Shown in pieces: positions 12,601 to 23,000 of a DNA stretch of 60,000 nucleotides; the stretch's first letter is position 1; each line of letters starts with the position of its first letter. The DNA lies in contig OU612072.1 of assembly GCA_914767715.1 (NCBI GenBank), positions 8,992,001 to 9,052,000 on the forward strand, given 5' to 3'. A program made the position numbers and the translations under genes. Below the pieces are notes generated by a model, which ran no database searches, had not been told where the DNA came from, and saw only the letters and a list, made by a program, of their open reading frames with translations. The stretch comes from Membranipora membranacea (lineage: Eukaryota; Bryozoa; Gymnolaemata; Cheilostomatida; Membraniporidae).

Positions 12601-15600
12601 CTTACCTCACATCGGACGGCAGTGTTAGGAAATGATGTAATGCCTCGTGATGATTTAAGTTGAATAAAATATACAACGCCTCAAACTCTGCTCGATACTA
12701 CAATACAAACAAAAAATATAACATGGTGATATGATCCGAAAAACATACCATGGTCACATGATCGCATGGTCACATGACCACTTTATCGCACAGCGCTGAC
12801 TTGGGCCTGAACAGAATGGTCAATAAGGAAATCAAAACAGGCCTCATATACACATATACGCAAGTAAAAACAGCTGAATTTAGCCTGTGTGGAAATCGTA
12901 AGTCATCTCGTTTTAAAACCATCAAATAAAAGCACAGGGGATTAAACCGGCCATTCATAACATTGATAATGATTAATTTCCAATCATTTCTGGTGCAGAA
13001 GCCCAATTCAAAATTATTAAGTGATTATGTGATTATTAATCATCACATTTAATACTCTGTGGTCACTACTAAACAAACCAACCAGAAAACGACCACCAAA
13101 CAACCACAAATCAACCATCCAAGCCTGCACCTGTTACCCTGACTTTTAAGGGAGGCTAATCCCTCTAGGTTTTAGTGTTGGCCACTTATTTATAGCAGCA
13201 ATAAATAATATATTTAAACCACCAATCACTCATTTAGTACTGCCGCTATAACTGGTGTATTTGGTGGTCGGTGTTATTAGCATTTTAACACATTAACCTC
13301 AGTATTGGCGAGAAAGTGACCATAACAAGCATAATTTAATCAAATAAGTAGAGTATCAAAATATGTTCATACAAGTTGTATATCCTGGTCACTATCTGAA
13401 TATGCACCGTGATCCGGTTACCCATAATGCACTTTTCTGCGGTTCTGAACGAGCGCAGATGAAAGATTTTGACCTGATTTTCCCGTGCAGTCTGAAGTTG
13501 TAATATTTGAACTGTTGTAAACAAGCCCCCAAGTCTAGCTAAACTAAACTCAGCTGATATTTACTCTAGAGCAGTTAAAGTAAGTACTACCTGATATTCC
13601 TGAGTTGCCTCCCCTGCACTATCACCATCAGATCTGTCACCAGGGAGAGCCGTCTCATATAAAACTAGCAATTGTTTGAGGGTTTCTTGTAAATGAGTGC
13701 TGTTAATTTTCACATCAAACACATTGGGTGGCCTATCCTTTAATCTACAACAATACCAGCAAATAAAAGTTCGTTATTTTAATAAACTTTAATAAAGATG
13801 GCGGTTGGGTGACATCGTGATCATAACAGAGAGTGTAGACTTTCTACAGATAAGAAGCACAATGTCGGGTGGAATTGAATTTTTGCAACATTACCTTTCT
13901 GGACCATTGGCAAGTGGTATTCTCACACAAAACTCATTACAACCAAAGTGAAAATGCTCACATTTCATTCTAAATAAATGACTGTCCAGTACACCGACAA
14001 ACATATAAAAACCAAATAGAAGTTATATGTTTATGGGTACACCTAACCAGTCCTCATCTTTTCCTGCTCACTCACATTTCTGACACACAAAACAGGGTGT
14101 ATACTGTATAGCAAAGCGCAGTCTTTAATTCAAAACAGTCGTAGGCTTTGTTGGTGCATGGAATGGTGGAAAAATATTGTGAACTGCATATTATTGTGTT
14201 GTTAGCGTGCATGTGTGGATACATGACAATAACACACATCGAGGTCACTTCCATAAATAGATAAGGCTATAAATAGATAGAATGGTACCTACTTTTGTAC
14301 ACTGATAAGATAAAACCGCACACATTTCTCCAGTATAAACACAGTAGTGTGATCCCATATAGCCTGAGTGACCAGGTCCTGCCGTATAGCTCTCAGTCTA
14401 TCAAACACAAACTCATATATCAAGGCCCAATCTACCTCTGATATCGAGCAAACTCTACAACAGTGAAAAAAGGGGGCATTTAACATACAGCAATTATATT
14501 TGAAGATTGTCTGACTCTTGGGAGATGGAATCTTTAGAGCTTTGTGTAGTTATTTGTGTTTGTTTTATTTATAAACATTATGCCCTTGTCATCAGGGAGA
14601 CAAGTATATCCGTGATCTGGGAGTTATGTTACCATTAGAACATAGTAGATATTTGTAATATGGTGTGATTCTGACAACTCAAGATCGACTTTAGGGCATC
14701 GCCTGACAGGTTCATTGCTCTGCTGCTACCAATATTATAGTAGACACCAATCACATTCAAAGCTCACGGGCCGCTTTTACTCTACGTTGCTACCAGTAGT
14801 TGAAGGCCACTACCCTGGGAGAAGATGCTTTGGCCTGCTTTAAACCATGTTGGTAAGGTGACCCAATAACTTCTGAGGGGCATTTTTGACACCACCGCAA
14901 CTGTCGAACATAGGTGCTCTCGCATGAAATACCCACATTGTACCCATTGAGCCACATTCTACATTGATACTATAAAAAACTTTAGAAAGCTTTATCATAT
15001 GCTGCGATTAACCTCTACCTGCCTTTTCAGAGAATTTTGTTTCAAAGAATTAGTTTTTTAATCAGAATGATAGTAAAGTATGACCATTTTAGTTTTCATT
15101 TGATGTAGCGTTAAACTCCAGTGAATCAAATCTATTTGCAAAACTTTGTGGATCCAAGGTCAAAACCCATAGTAACTGATAACATCTAGCCTTAGAAAGT
15201 GCATCAGATTAGACAAACATAACCAACAAGATAAGCTGAGCTGTGACTCACTCGTTGATGAGGTAGTTTGTAGTATTGATGAGAGTTTGAGGGGTACGGA
15301 GTTGTCTGACATCAGCAATCTCTCGACCTGCTGCTGAACGACGGTACTCCTTTACTAATAAACTACAAGCAACAGCGTATTGGTAAGATGCATTAGAAAC
15401 CCACATTAGAAAACTAAATTAGAAAACTAAATTAGAAAACAGTGTTGCTATGACTTCTTCGACAAGCATGAAGTTTCGACATGGACTAAAACTTATTTAA
15501 CCTAATAACAGGTAACCCGTGAAGAGTATTGAGGACTTTGATTGTCTTCTCTGATTTTTATATGACATGTTAACAACATTCCCACAATGCAATGTTGACC

Positions 15601-16160
15601 TGAAATTCAAATTAACCCCTATGTAAGAGGCAATCATTACATTTCTGTTGCTCAGATGGACAGATACGGATGACTTAGTCGTTTCTCACACTGTGTTACT
15701 TTGTTAGTTTCTGTGTCATACTTACTCTGGTTTTCCGTTGGTTTTCTCTAGAGGATGTACAAGGTTGTGTTCTAGACGGCTGTAATGAAAAGAATCAATA
15801 GGATGATTGTGTTTGTAATCATCCTGCTGGTTGCAAGGAATAACAACTTCAAATGTTGAGTTAATGAGTAAATAAACACTTGGTAAATTAAAGATCATCG
15901 ATGAGAAACTTTGGGAAAAAAACAACAAAATAATAGTTTGGCTTCTCGCTATTCACCCAAACCACGGAGGTGACAACTTCACATATTATTTCACCTGCGG
16001 TTGTAAGGATTACATCACCACACATATAGACAATAATTGAAGCCTGCTTAATCATTATATTGGCACATGCCACAGCTAATATGATGTGTATATTTACTTA
16101 CAAAGTGACTTCGGAGGTTGGACACATCTTGTCACAAAGACCTTGCTTAACCTTGGTCAT
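2569..16160 (-). CDS. SAC3D1: SAC3/GANP-domain protein, SAC3D1-like (8-exon gene)
   Basis: Coding exons in order of transcription are 16160-16102, 15362-15252, 14454-14293, 13744-13591, 12697-12606, 11063-10923, 2836-2689 and a tentative last exon 2583-2569. Exons 1-7 have GT-AG borders and join in phase, giving 289 residues; the last adds four residues and a stop. Visible family signatures, in order, are GLCDKMCP near the N-terminus, VKEYRRSAAG, the hallmark FVFDRLRAIRQDL, INSTHLQETLKQLLVLYE, EFEALYILFNLN, GNHIRAFRLLG and MLRRMNTAYSSKACKFPLS. The MCP motif followed almost at once by the SAC3/GANP domain, and a total near 293 residues, fit the short stand-alone SAC3D1 (SHD1) type rather than long MCM3AP/GANP. 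Family knowledge: SAC3 proteins are helical scaffolds of TREX-2-type mRNA export complexes, and SAC3D1 is linked to centrosome duplication. Intron 6 (8.1 kb) contains another gene on the opposite strand. Confidence 0.85.
2689..2836 (-). CDS. SAC3D1: SAC3D1-like exon 7
   Basis: 148 nt, phase 2 in (completing a Cys codon) and 0 out. Acceptor TTTTATTTTCCAG and donor GTAAGA. It encodes MLRRMNTAYSSKACKFPLS and then EVTSLLNQNGVEVVNQH, the expected continuation of the domain after exon 6. Its phase fit and domain order are the evidence that the 8-kb intron is real. Confidence 0.83.
2837..4487. other. SAC3D1-like intron 6, left part; possible NHL-like remnant
   Basis: A plus-strand open frame at 4106-4339 contains GQLILFTDKDKRIKVKRT, which resembles an NHL blade (lxxTDxxNxRIxxI). 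It lies just upstream of the propeller receptor and could be an extra 5' exon or a decayed copy. Otherwise AT-rich DNA without coding signal. Confidence 0.35.
4488..4581 (+). CDS. Propeller receptor exon 1, signal peptide (start uncertain)
   Basis: The frame joining exon 2 reads FLLLLAANCAVWASIESENY before a GTAAGT donor: a hydrophobic core with a small-residue cleavage region, as in a signal peptide. That frame has no ATG within the exon. An ATG at 4488 (MATIYTPL) is one base out of frame and meets a TAG. Either one base is missing near the CCTTTG run, or the start lies in an upstream exon. Confidence 0.5.
4488..9015 (+). CDS. NHL-like beta-propeller receptor with tyrosine-rich (ITAM-like) tail
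   Basis: Five exons: about 4488-4581 (signal peptide), 5024-5942 (ectodomain), 6341-6485 (transmembrane), 8000-8371 and 8886-9015 (tail, stop TAA). Phases agree from the middle of exon 2 to the stop. The ectodomain shows an NHL-type blade: NILFSEGSSIKTSN, STIAGSA, EEGDGKVARF, then MIVADHGNLCLR. Less regular blade-like stretches follow (LLLINQGTQLLASS; LQVVGSILYVGQNN) and several N-glycosylation sequons. The membrane helix is near TTIIIVSSIVSATIVIVAIG. The tail holds TYNAV, YDEIYDEIYGDI, YLDPV, YFDII, YSYLL and MYTKP, and ends TSLV. Inference: a cell-surface receptor signalling through SH2 and PDZ proteins. Two one-base frame breaks (about 4505 and 5190) mean a pseudogene or sequence errors must be considered. 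The gene lies wholly inside a SAC3D1-like intron on the other strand. Confidence 0.7.
5024..5942 (+). CDS. Propeller receptor exon 2, NHL-like ectodomain
   Basis: 919 nt after a TTTTCTTTTAG acceptor. The first part reads LPPEASTSLETVISTEALVY and on to STIAGSA. From about 5185 the matching NHL sequence (EEGDGKVARFRNITGFAQM, MIVADHGNLCLRYF) continues in the reading frame one base earlier, so an uninterrupted protein needs a one-base correction. From 5246 the frame stays open to the donor at 5943 (GTTTGT). Sequons (NLT, NCS, NNT) mark it as extracellular. Confidence 0.65.
6341..6485 (+). CDS. Propeller receptor exon 3, transmembrane helix
   Basis: Phase 1 in, phase 2 out. It encodes TTSAPSPELGQNTT, a hydrophobic helix of about 22 residues (IIIVSSIVSATIVIVAIGGG) and the start of the tail, CYKCRFHQN, with positive charges on the cytoplasmic side. 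The GTGAAT donor is acceptable. Confidence 0.75.
7416..7459. repeat. 22-bp perfect tandem duplication
   Basis: Two identical copies beginning CAAATATCCTGTG, in an intron of the propeller receptor. Confidence 0.9.
7761..7904. repeat. 18-bp minisatellite, 8 copies
   Basis: Unit TGCCTTATAGCTGTGGGG, with variants in the outer copies. It reads open in several frames because 18 is a multiple of three, but it lies in the intron before the tyrosine-tail exon of the propeller receptor and is not coding. Confidence 0.92.
8000..8371 (+). CDS. Propeller receptor exon 4, tyrosine-motif tail
   Basis: Phase 2 in and out, acceptor CTTGCTTAG, donor GTAAGA. About 124 acidic residues with nine tyrosines, nearly all in YxxI/L/V/P settings: TYNAV, YDEI, YDEI, YGDI, YLDPV, YFDI, YSYL and MYTKP. 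The YFDI and YSYL pair is separated by about 14 residues, a little longer than the classic ITAM spacing of 6-12. Confidence 0.78.
8886..9015 (+). CDS. Propeller receptor exon 5, tail end with PDZ-type C-terminus
   Basis: Phase 2 in, acceptor TTGTTATTCAG, stop TAA at 9013-9015. Acidic sequence with one more tyrosine (EISYEGPDE) and C-terminal DLTSLV, which fits the class I PDZ ligand pattern S/T-x-hydrophobic. Confidence 0.78.
9247..9266. repeat. Poly-C run
   Basis: Twenty consecutive C in the 3' flank of the propeller receptor; its length is likely unreliable or variable. Confidence 0.9.
9271..9276 (+). terminator. Candidate poly(A) signal of the propeller receptor
   Basis: AATAAA about 255 bases after the stop codon, directly following a run of 20 C. 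Position and motif fit; nothing else tests it. Confidence 0.4.
9578..9607. repeat. AT microsatellite
   Basis: About 14 AT units. Confidence 0.85.
10323..10364. repeat. 42-nt perfect inverted repeat
   Basis: Two 20-nt perfect arms around AA. The left arm is ACTACTCAAGGGTTTTATAT. It lies in intron 6 of the SAC3D1-like gene, downstream of the nested receptor. A transcript would fold into a long hairpin with a loop too tight to be standard. Confidence 0.9.
10923..11063 (-). CDS. SAC3D1: SAC3D1-like exon 6
   Basis: 141 nt, phase 2 in and out. It encodes VLAWNFSQAVQQGNHIRAFR and LLGMFDELQDCAIHSNLTQI. The helical GNxxRxFRLL block is typical of SAC3. The GTGAGT donor opens an intron of about 8.1 kb that holds the nested receptor gene. 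Confidence 0.88.
12606..12697 (-). CDS. SAC3D1: SAC3D1-like exon 5
   Basis: 92 nt, phase 0 in and 2 out, with a GTAAGT donor. It encodes YRAEFEALYILFNLNHHEAL and ends in LPSDVR, matching the EFxAYxLLLNL block of the family. Confidence 0.88.
13591..13744 (-). CDS. SAC3D1: SAC3D1-like exon 4
   Basis: 154 nt, phase 2 in and 0 out. It encodes INSTHLQETLKQLLVLYE, a conserved helix, followed by an acidic, variable stretch (PGDRSDGDSAGEATQEYQ), a position where SAC3 proteins commonly differ. The donor is GTAGTA, a weaker match than the others. Confidence 0.85.
14293..14454 (-). CDS. SAC3D1: SAC3D1-like exon 3 (domain hallmark)
   Basis: 162 nt, phase 2 in and out, with a GTAGGT donor. It encodes the most diagnostic stretch of the family: WALIYEFVFDRLRAIRQDL, followed by ILEKCVRFYLISVQ. 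This alone identifies a SAC3/GANP domain. Confidence 0.92.
14890..14960 (-). mobile_element. Degraded tRNA-derived SINE head
   Basis: The minus strand reads TGGCTCAATGGGTACAATG (A-box-like), then TGTTCGACAGT (B-box-like) about 40 bases later. Degenerate; it lies in intron 2 of the SAC3D1-like gene. Confidence 0.4.
15252..15362 (-). CDS. SAC3D1: SAC3D1-like exon 2
   Basis: 111 nt, phase 2 in and out. It begins after TTGCTTGTAG and ends before GTGAGT. It encodes LLVKEYRRSAAGRE, then LRTPQTLINTTNYLINE, matching the conserved LVKxYRRSAAG and LRxPxxLxxTxxYL blocks of SAC3 domains. Confidence 0.88.
16102..16160 (-). CDS. SAC3D1: SAC3D1-like exon 1 (start codon)
   Basis: Start ATG is at 16160-16158. 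The 59-nt exon encodes MTKVKQGLCDKMCPTSEVT and leaves phase 2 before a GTAAGT donor. The GLCDKMCP motif is the usual N-terminal signature of SAC3D1/MCM3AP proteins. The start is supported by the short distance from ATG to the motif, but an upstream exon cannot be excluded. Confidence 0.8.
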
Positions 16161-19100
16161 TCTGTTTGTTGACTCTTATTTGCACCGAGCCTCAATTGTT
16201 AGATAATTCTGTCAATAAAGGAATAAAGAGTGTTACATAGTAAATATAGGCTTAGCTCCGATATTTATGATGATTTCATCCAAATCTTGTTACTTTTGGG
16301 GGCATTGACCTCCATAAAATTTTGAGCAGTTAACTTTGCTAATATTTATATCAGCTTGTTATTGAACACATGAAGGGATCAAGCACAAGCATCAAGCACT
16401 GCCTGTATGCATAATAAGTTGATTATCTTAAAATACAGCATGATTCGTACAATAGTGTGTAAGCCATGTGCACAGATGGCCTTTAGAGTGTCATCGACCT
16501 TGGGCTCATTGTTACCATAAATATTGTGTGACAAAAACACAACGTTACGCTGACCAATCAACATGTCTCCATCTGCGCCAAAGTCTTGAATCACGCAATG
16601 TTAGGGTTTAAATACTGCTTCTATTTCCCTTATGATTATGGGGGATGAAGGTGATTTGACATATCGATAATACAATACTGCAGGTTGCATGTTATACACA
16701 CAAATATATTGGCCATATTATATAAAGTTTCTTGAAATGAAAATTACTGCCAGGCTCCGTTCATGATGATTTCTATAATGAAAAATTATATATGACAATT
16801 ACATTGCCTCATATTACTACTAGAACATTGCCTCATATTACCATCAGGCACATGTGATAATGTAATGAATAATACCATAATGTAGTCTGAACTCTTAAAG
16901 AAATAAATGTATGCATATGTGTATATATTATAACTATGATTTCTTTGGGTATATGGTAATGTTCTCTATGGTGCACACCTGAGTAAAACAAGCAGTTGAG
17001 AAAGAGAGAAAGGACGGAAGACTGAAGCTTAATCTGGATAAACCAGGAGGACTTACATACTAAAACTAGCATGGCTGCTGAATGATGAACTGGTACTAGA
17101 CTATACCTAGTCAGGTGGCAACGACTGAATTATGCAGCTAGAAATGCAACATCATTTAGAAAATTGGCAGGATAAGGTTTGGCGGTAGATCCTGGTAGAG
17201 TTTTTCGAGCTGAACACAATAAATTACCTTACATAAAATTGGCCAATAAGTGGATCTGAAAAAAACAGCCTGGCACATGGGAAGCAGACACAAAATAATG
17301 ATATAGTTTTGAGACTTCAAAAAAATCAGAAAGAGCAAGTCAGAATTAGTGGATGTACAAGTTTTCAGCGATAAAACCATTTATCAAATGAATAATATGA
17401 TAAACTGGCTTCGGATATTAGTATAAATATGATTTTTGCTACATTGTAATGACCCCCTAAACACAAAGGTGTTGGGTATACATAAGTGGATTGTGCCATT
17501 AGTACCCTCTTTCAACCAGATCCCTCCGCAATGGTTTTAGTAGATTTACAACCCTTATCAGTGAGTTCCGCACAACCACTTAAAAGATGTGTGTCAGATG
17601 CTGCTAGACAGTATGGACTATATATTACTACAGATGGCAGAAAACACGCATCACAATCTCAAGGTCTCTAAAGTCTAGACTATTTTTGAAAAACCCTCGT
17701 CCATGCATGATTTTAAAAGATTTTTGAACTGAAATTGCTTGCTGAAAGAGCTAAAGGTGACTAAATCCATCAAATGAGGTATGTATGAGCAGCTTAGGAG
17801 GTAGTCTTTCCAACAGAATACTCAGGGAAGTGCTGTCCAAATTTCTTTTGACTCCAGAGACCATGAAAGTTGGATGGGTCATCGCAACCATGAATTACCT
17901 TCAAACAACAGTACAACAAAAACTCAAAGGGGGCAGTCAAACATTGCCAAAGTCCCAGGTTTTGGAGTAGACCTGTGATCTAGTCTACACTCACATCCTC
18001 ACCACATCCCACTAATACTCAAGAGCTCACAACACCTCAAGACACTTTAAACTGCCTCTCAAGCCTGTTCAGCAAAAAGATGTACTGAATGCTAATACCC
18101 TACAGATGGTGCGAGATGGAAACATTATATTGACAATATAACAGCAATGTCAATTCAACATTGGATTTCATTTGCCTTGGTAACAGACACAACTGCCCTG
18201 TTTATGACAAAACAGAGGGTGGGCTGCCCCTAAAGAGGGACGCAAGTTGCCCGGAGTCCTCGTACTGAGCGTGTGATACATCCTAGAAAACTAGAATGCA
18301 TCCTAAAGGTGAGGCCATGGTGGACCTCCTAGTCATAAGTGTGCAGCAGGCTTGATTGATTAAATTAACAGAAACAGGCACTGATCAGCCATTGGCAGTG
18401 ACACCAATGAGGTTTAGTTCATTGGTGACACTTTGATCTTAGCCAATAGGCCGAGAAGCGATCCATCAGACACAACTGCAGTTATGTCTACTTGAAGCTG
18501 TAAAGAGGAGAGCAGCATGTCTCCTCTGTAGTACAGGCGCTCACCTCACCGTAAAAGGTGTCAATTTTTAACTTGTTGACGGCTAACAGACGGGATACAG
18601 ATTTATGAGAAACAAGTTTCCAAAGCACAGCTTCAAATCTGGAAGACACAGGTAAATATATCTGTCGTAAGCAAACCGCTGTGTAGTACTACTTGCTACT
18701 TGTCGAGTAATCGCCAACTACTTTTCAGAAGGTAGAGGCAATATGCCTATTCATCAGTCCTATCCGGTCCAGGTAATCAACAGGGTCATCCGTCAGTGTG
18801 CCATGTCCTATCTCACCTAGCCACAGGTGGTGCCTCCAGAAGTCTGGATCCAGGTGGGAGATTGTTCCACAGCTTGGCCGTACTGAGCATAAAGTTGTTC
18901 TGATGGTACTTGGTGTTGCAGTGAGGTATCATAATCATATACTGCTGCTGGTGACGCCTGGAGAAGCCGATCAATTGTCAAGCTTGCTAATAAATGAACC
19001 AAACAAATACAATGCATACTTAGTTAGGCCGACCGCCTTCATCAACCAACAACGACAAAATGCAGGGACTGGGATTTTCTCTAGGCAGTCAAACATTGGC

Positions 19101-19943
19101 AGAGAATATAGAAATGACAATTGACCTCTGTGCAATTAACTAGACTAGAGGGTTTGCTGCTTTGATGTAGGAAAAGAAGGGAGTACACAATCTCTGTCTG
19201 TCTCCTCATCATCATTTACTCTGCTTTATTTATCTATCTGTTTATTCACTTATTTAGTTTACTTACTACTGTATTCATTCATGGCATTCAATCATCATAG
19301 ATTAGTTAGATGATAGAATAGTTTAGATGGTACAGATAGTAAATCAGTATAAAGCAGGGAAAATTGACATTCCATTGACTGAATCTGAATCAATTGTCAT
19401 GCTTTCATTGTTATCACTGGGAGACAAGAAGGCCATGAACTCATCTGATGTGGTCTTTGGACAAAATATAATATATATACCTAAATTATCATTTTCCTCT
19501 TCAAAATTCTACTCTACTGCCCTTGACTTTGCTGAGATTGAACAGTTCAATTCTTCATATTTTTGACCGTACCGTTCATGAGCTGAATATGACTTTAAGA
19601 ACTCAGCTAAATAGTAAGCCTTAATACCTAAAATGATTATTCAGATTTATGAATGGGTTTGCGATGAAGCCCGTAAAATATTGAAAAATACAAAATGGGA
19701 CTCTTTCATCAAGCGTAAGCACCTGCAAGCGTTCGCCTATTTGCAACATTTGCTCAATGACTTCTGTTGCCTATATTCAAGTGCATTCAGTTCAGCGGTT
19801 GTAAAAATAACATGATAGTAAAACAACTGAGTGGAACTTGTAAGGTCAGGGAGTAGCCAGGAAAATCAAAGTAGTTTGCAGGAAGCTGTTTTGATTTCTT
19901 GATTCATGATGACAAGCTGTAAACACATAGAAGCAGGATAATA
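16161..19943. other. Intergenic region between head-to-head genes
   Basis: The SAC3D1-like gene starts at its left edge (minus) and the Ig/FN3 receptor at its right (plus), so promoters of both should be here. Short open frames at 17486-17671, 17785-17970, 18798-19124 and 19327-19566 have a more even base composition than the surroundings. They resemble a decayed element, but no domain was recognised. Confidence 0.4.
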
Positions 19944-20025
19944 ATGATACAACACCATCTCTTGATTTGGACTCTGCTGTTAGTTTTGGCTGGGATAAGC
20001 CCTTATTTTCACCATGGAACAACAG
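19944..20025 (+). CDS. Ig/FN3 receptor exon 1, signal peptide
   Basis: The ATG opens MIQHHLLIWTLLLVLAGISP, a classic signal peptide, and ends in phase 1 before GTAAGC. That phase is exactly what the Ig1 exon at 27192 needs. The following intron is 7.2 kb, so an alternative first exon (see 24758) is possible. Confidence 0.75.
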
Positions 20026-23000
20026 GTAAGCTAAGTACAGTAACATAACTTAAACATAAATATTCATGACAGCCATCAGAGTGGCTATCTATGAGAGTTG
20101 TAACTCAGATTCGGATTGTGTGTCATAGTAGTAGGTGAGTAAGGATTTGACTAGTAAGTAAATCACTGGTCAGTTTGAAAAAAATGTAAAACTAAAAACT
20201 ATAAAAAGGTTGTAGGAAGGACTAGTACCCCTCAGTTTATATTCGCTAGGTAGAACAAAATGAGTATTAATTTATTTAGAATGTCCCAAGGTAATCATCA
20301 TATCAGGTATGTTGTTGTTCTGTTTAGGCCAAGGGTATTGGCAAGGCCTGTACCTGACCAAATATACACAGATAGATAGTAGACGTGTAAATATTGTTAA
20401 TTCTAACTTATAAATGACTGAGTTATCATCAACAACATCAAGAGAAGAGCGTCATCTTGCGGATCATTAATTGATAGTCGACAGTACAGATTGAGATGTC
20501 CTATCACTTTTCTGTTTTGCTTTGGAGGTTTTATTGTAATGGCTTGTCCTAGTCGTGATGTATATGCTGGATTCATCTCACTGTGACAATAACATAACGC
20601 CCAGGAAATAGAAATTGTATGCCATCTAAGTAGTATTGGAGGCAGTAAATAAAGGAACCACTAGTTAAACTAGGCAGCTAAAATTCCTATAAGCCACTCA
20701 TCATTCTCATCAATGACTGACTCCTGATGAACAGTGCTGTTGACTTGACTTTGAAATATTGTTGAAAAGCCAGCGCTGTGACTAAGCTATGGAGAAAATG
20801 TGAATTAGTATGAGAATATTACTCATCTTGGCGCATATAGCTACTAACTGCTTTGGTCACTTAGGCCTACTACGTTAGGTTGTGCTCAATCGGATTCAGG
20901 ATTACTAAATTTTCATCAAACCATAAGTATATTTTATTAATGTATGTAGAATACTTGCCACATTTTTGGCTCAAAACAGTTTGTGAGTATGGCCATGTAT
21001 GAGTATTTAGTTAGTTTAGTAAAAAAAAATTGAGGTGGGCTCTTTTGAGCATCGCCTCTTGAAAAGTCACCATTCCATCAATGTAAACAGTAGACTCTGA
21101 AGAATAGGCAATAATAGCTACCTATGAGTTTTGTTATGTAACGGCAGACCGAAGTTTTGGTGCTCAAGAGCTTTGTATAGTCATAACAAAAAATGTTGGT
21201 TGGCGTTTAACAGCCAGGGGTGTGTGTTGAACTTGAGGTTACAGCAATAGACAGCGCGAATCCTTGTGCCGATTACAGCCTTTACCTCCGTGTATCGTAG
21301 GCCTTTCGGAGGTGTCAATAACTTAATAGCCTAGATACATCGGAAGGAAAACATTCTCAATCTCACCAGCAACGCTTGTTGGTATTATTAACTAACTACC
21401 AGTATGGCAATGATACAAATTTTACGCTATGACTTCACCAAGACACCTAATATGATGTCAGGACTTACTCCGAATCCTACTGTTGGTCGGATGACCATCA
21501 TTATTGTCAGTTAGTCGGCAGTCCGCACTCATTCGCACGTCGGTATGCGCCTGACTTTGAAGTATGAGTGATGGGAATTTAAAGATTGATGCAACATGAC
21601 CAATTGTTCCTATTACATAAAACTTCATAAGCGCATCACTGCCAGGTTTAGCAACATCATTATTATTAAATACCAACCAGTTAACTGTCAATTTAATTTA
21701 TTGCCATGTAATGTTTTCAATGTTGGTCAAGTTGCTAATAGCACTTTTGCATGTCCATGTAACGCCCTGCCCACCCACAATAATGGATTCGAGGTTCTCT
21801 CGTTAAACGATATAATGAGTTCTTGTAGTCACCTTGCTCCTCAAATTCTTCATTTAGGTAAAAAATGGGTCAGTTGCTTATAATTTGATAGTTATGTTGA
21901 ATATTTGACCAGTTAAATCAAAATATTCACTGATTTATTGGCTATAATAAGCATGTTGGACTTTTCAAGAATTCATCTTTCTTGTTCTCCAGCCTTGGCA
22001 GTGCTGTAGGGCCTTGAAATTCCGTTTGGAATGTTCTTCTAAGTCGCTTGGGTTGCTGATGTAGACCGATTGGCCCCCAGCTTGACATTATTATAGGGAC
22101 AAGGCTTCAGACATCTTGTCGACCTATATGTTACATAGGTTCTATCCCATATCGATATATACCGAGCTCTAATACTCCTAAATTCTGCACTTGCAGATTT
22201 TGCTTAGAGCTAGCAATCACACAAAGCAAGATTTGAGACTGGAGTTGTGAGATTAAAGTTGTAATAGGAGTTTAAGTTTTCGCTGATGCATTTGTCCTTA
22301 GATCTGAAGTGTTAGAAAGTTGTGTCAAAGAAGAAGCAGCAATAGGTGGCAGGCCTATATTAGGCTGGGTGGTGCGAATGGTGACAAGAGGTGGTAATTT
22401 GGCTTTAATCTAAGCTCTGACACCTTTGATAAACATGACAAGTAGGCTCCACACCACTATGGTATGATCTTAGCGTGTAGATAAATTGTAGGCTTGGTTT
22501 TAAAGCTCTACTACTGACTTGGATGATGTTAGCATGTATAATATGGTGTAAGGTGCTGTAATCCTTCTCGTCTGCCGAGTAGTAAGTGTAGTACACACCT
22601 CGTGAGTTAAGAGAGTGTTTAGTGTGCATCCATGAACACTCTCTGCCTTACAGATGAATAACTGGCTAAGACGATTATTTTCTGTGCCAATCATTTTTTT
22701 TGCATCAGTTTTGTTTTTGCATTAGCTATAGTTATAGGATATAAACAGGTATAACATCTTAGTAGCAAAAAAATCTGAGAAAATTTTCCATAATAGTCTC
22801 TAGTTTTCAATTTGAGAATGGCCAGTATTTGATTGAGTGTGATGAGGCCATGAACTTATGACCAGCTCTCGTAAGATCAGCTGCGAGAGGGCTGGATTAT
22901 TAAAAGCTTTTTTTTAAATTGAGCTTATAGCGCCTCTTGAGCTGACCGTGGCCCTCAAGTGTTTTGTTTTTTCCGCTGCAAAACGCCAATTAAAAGTAAT

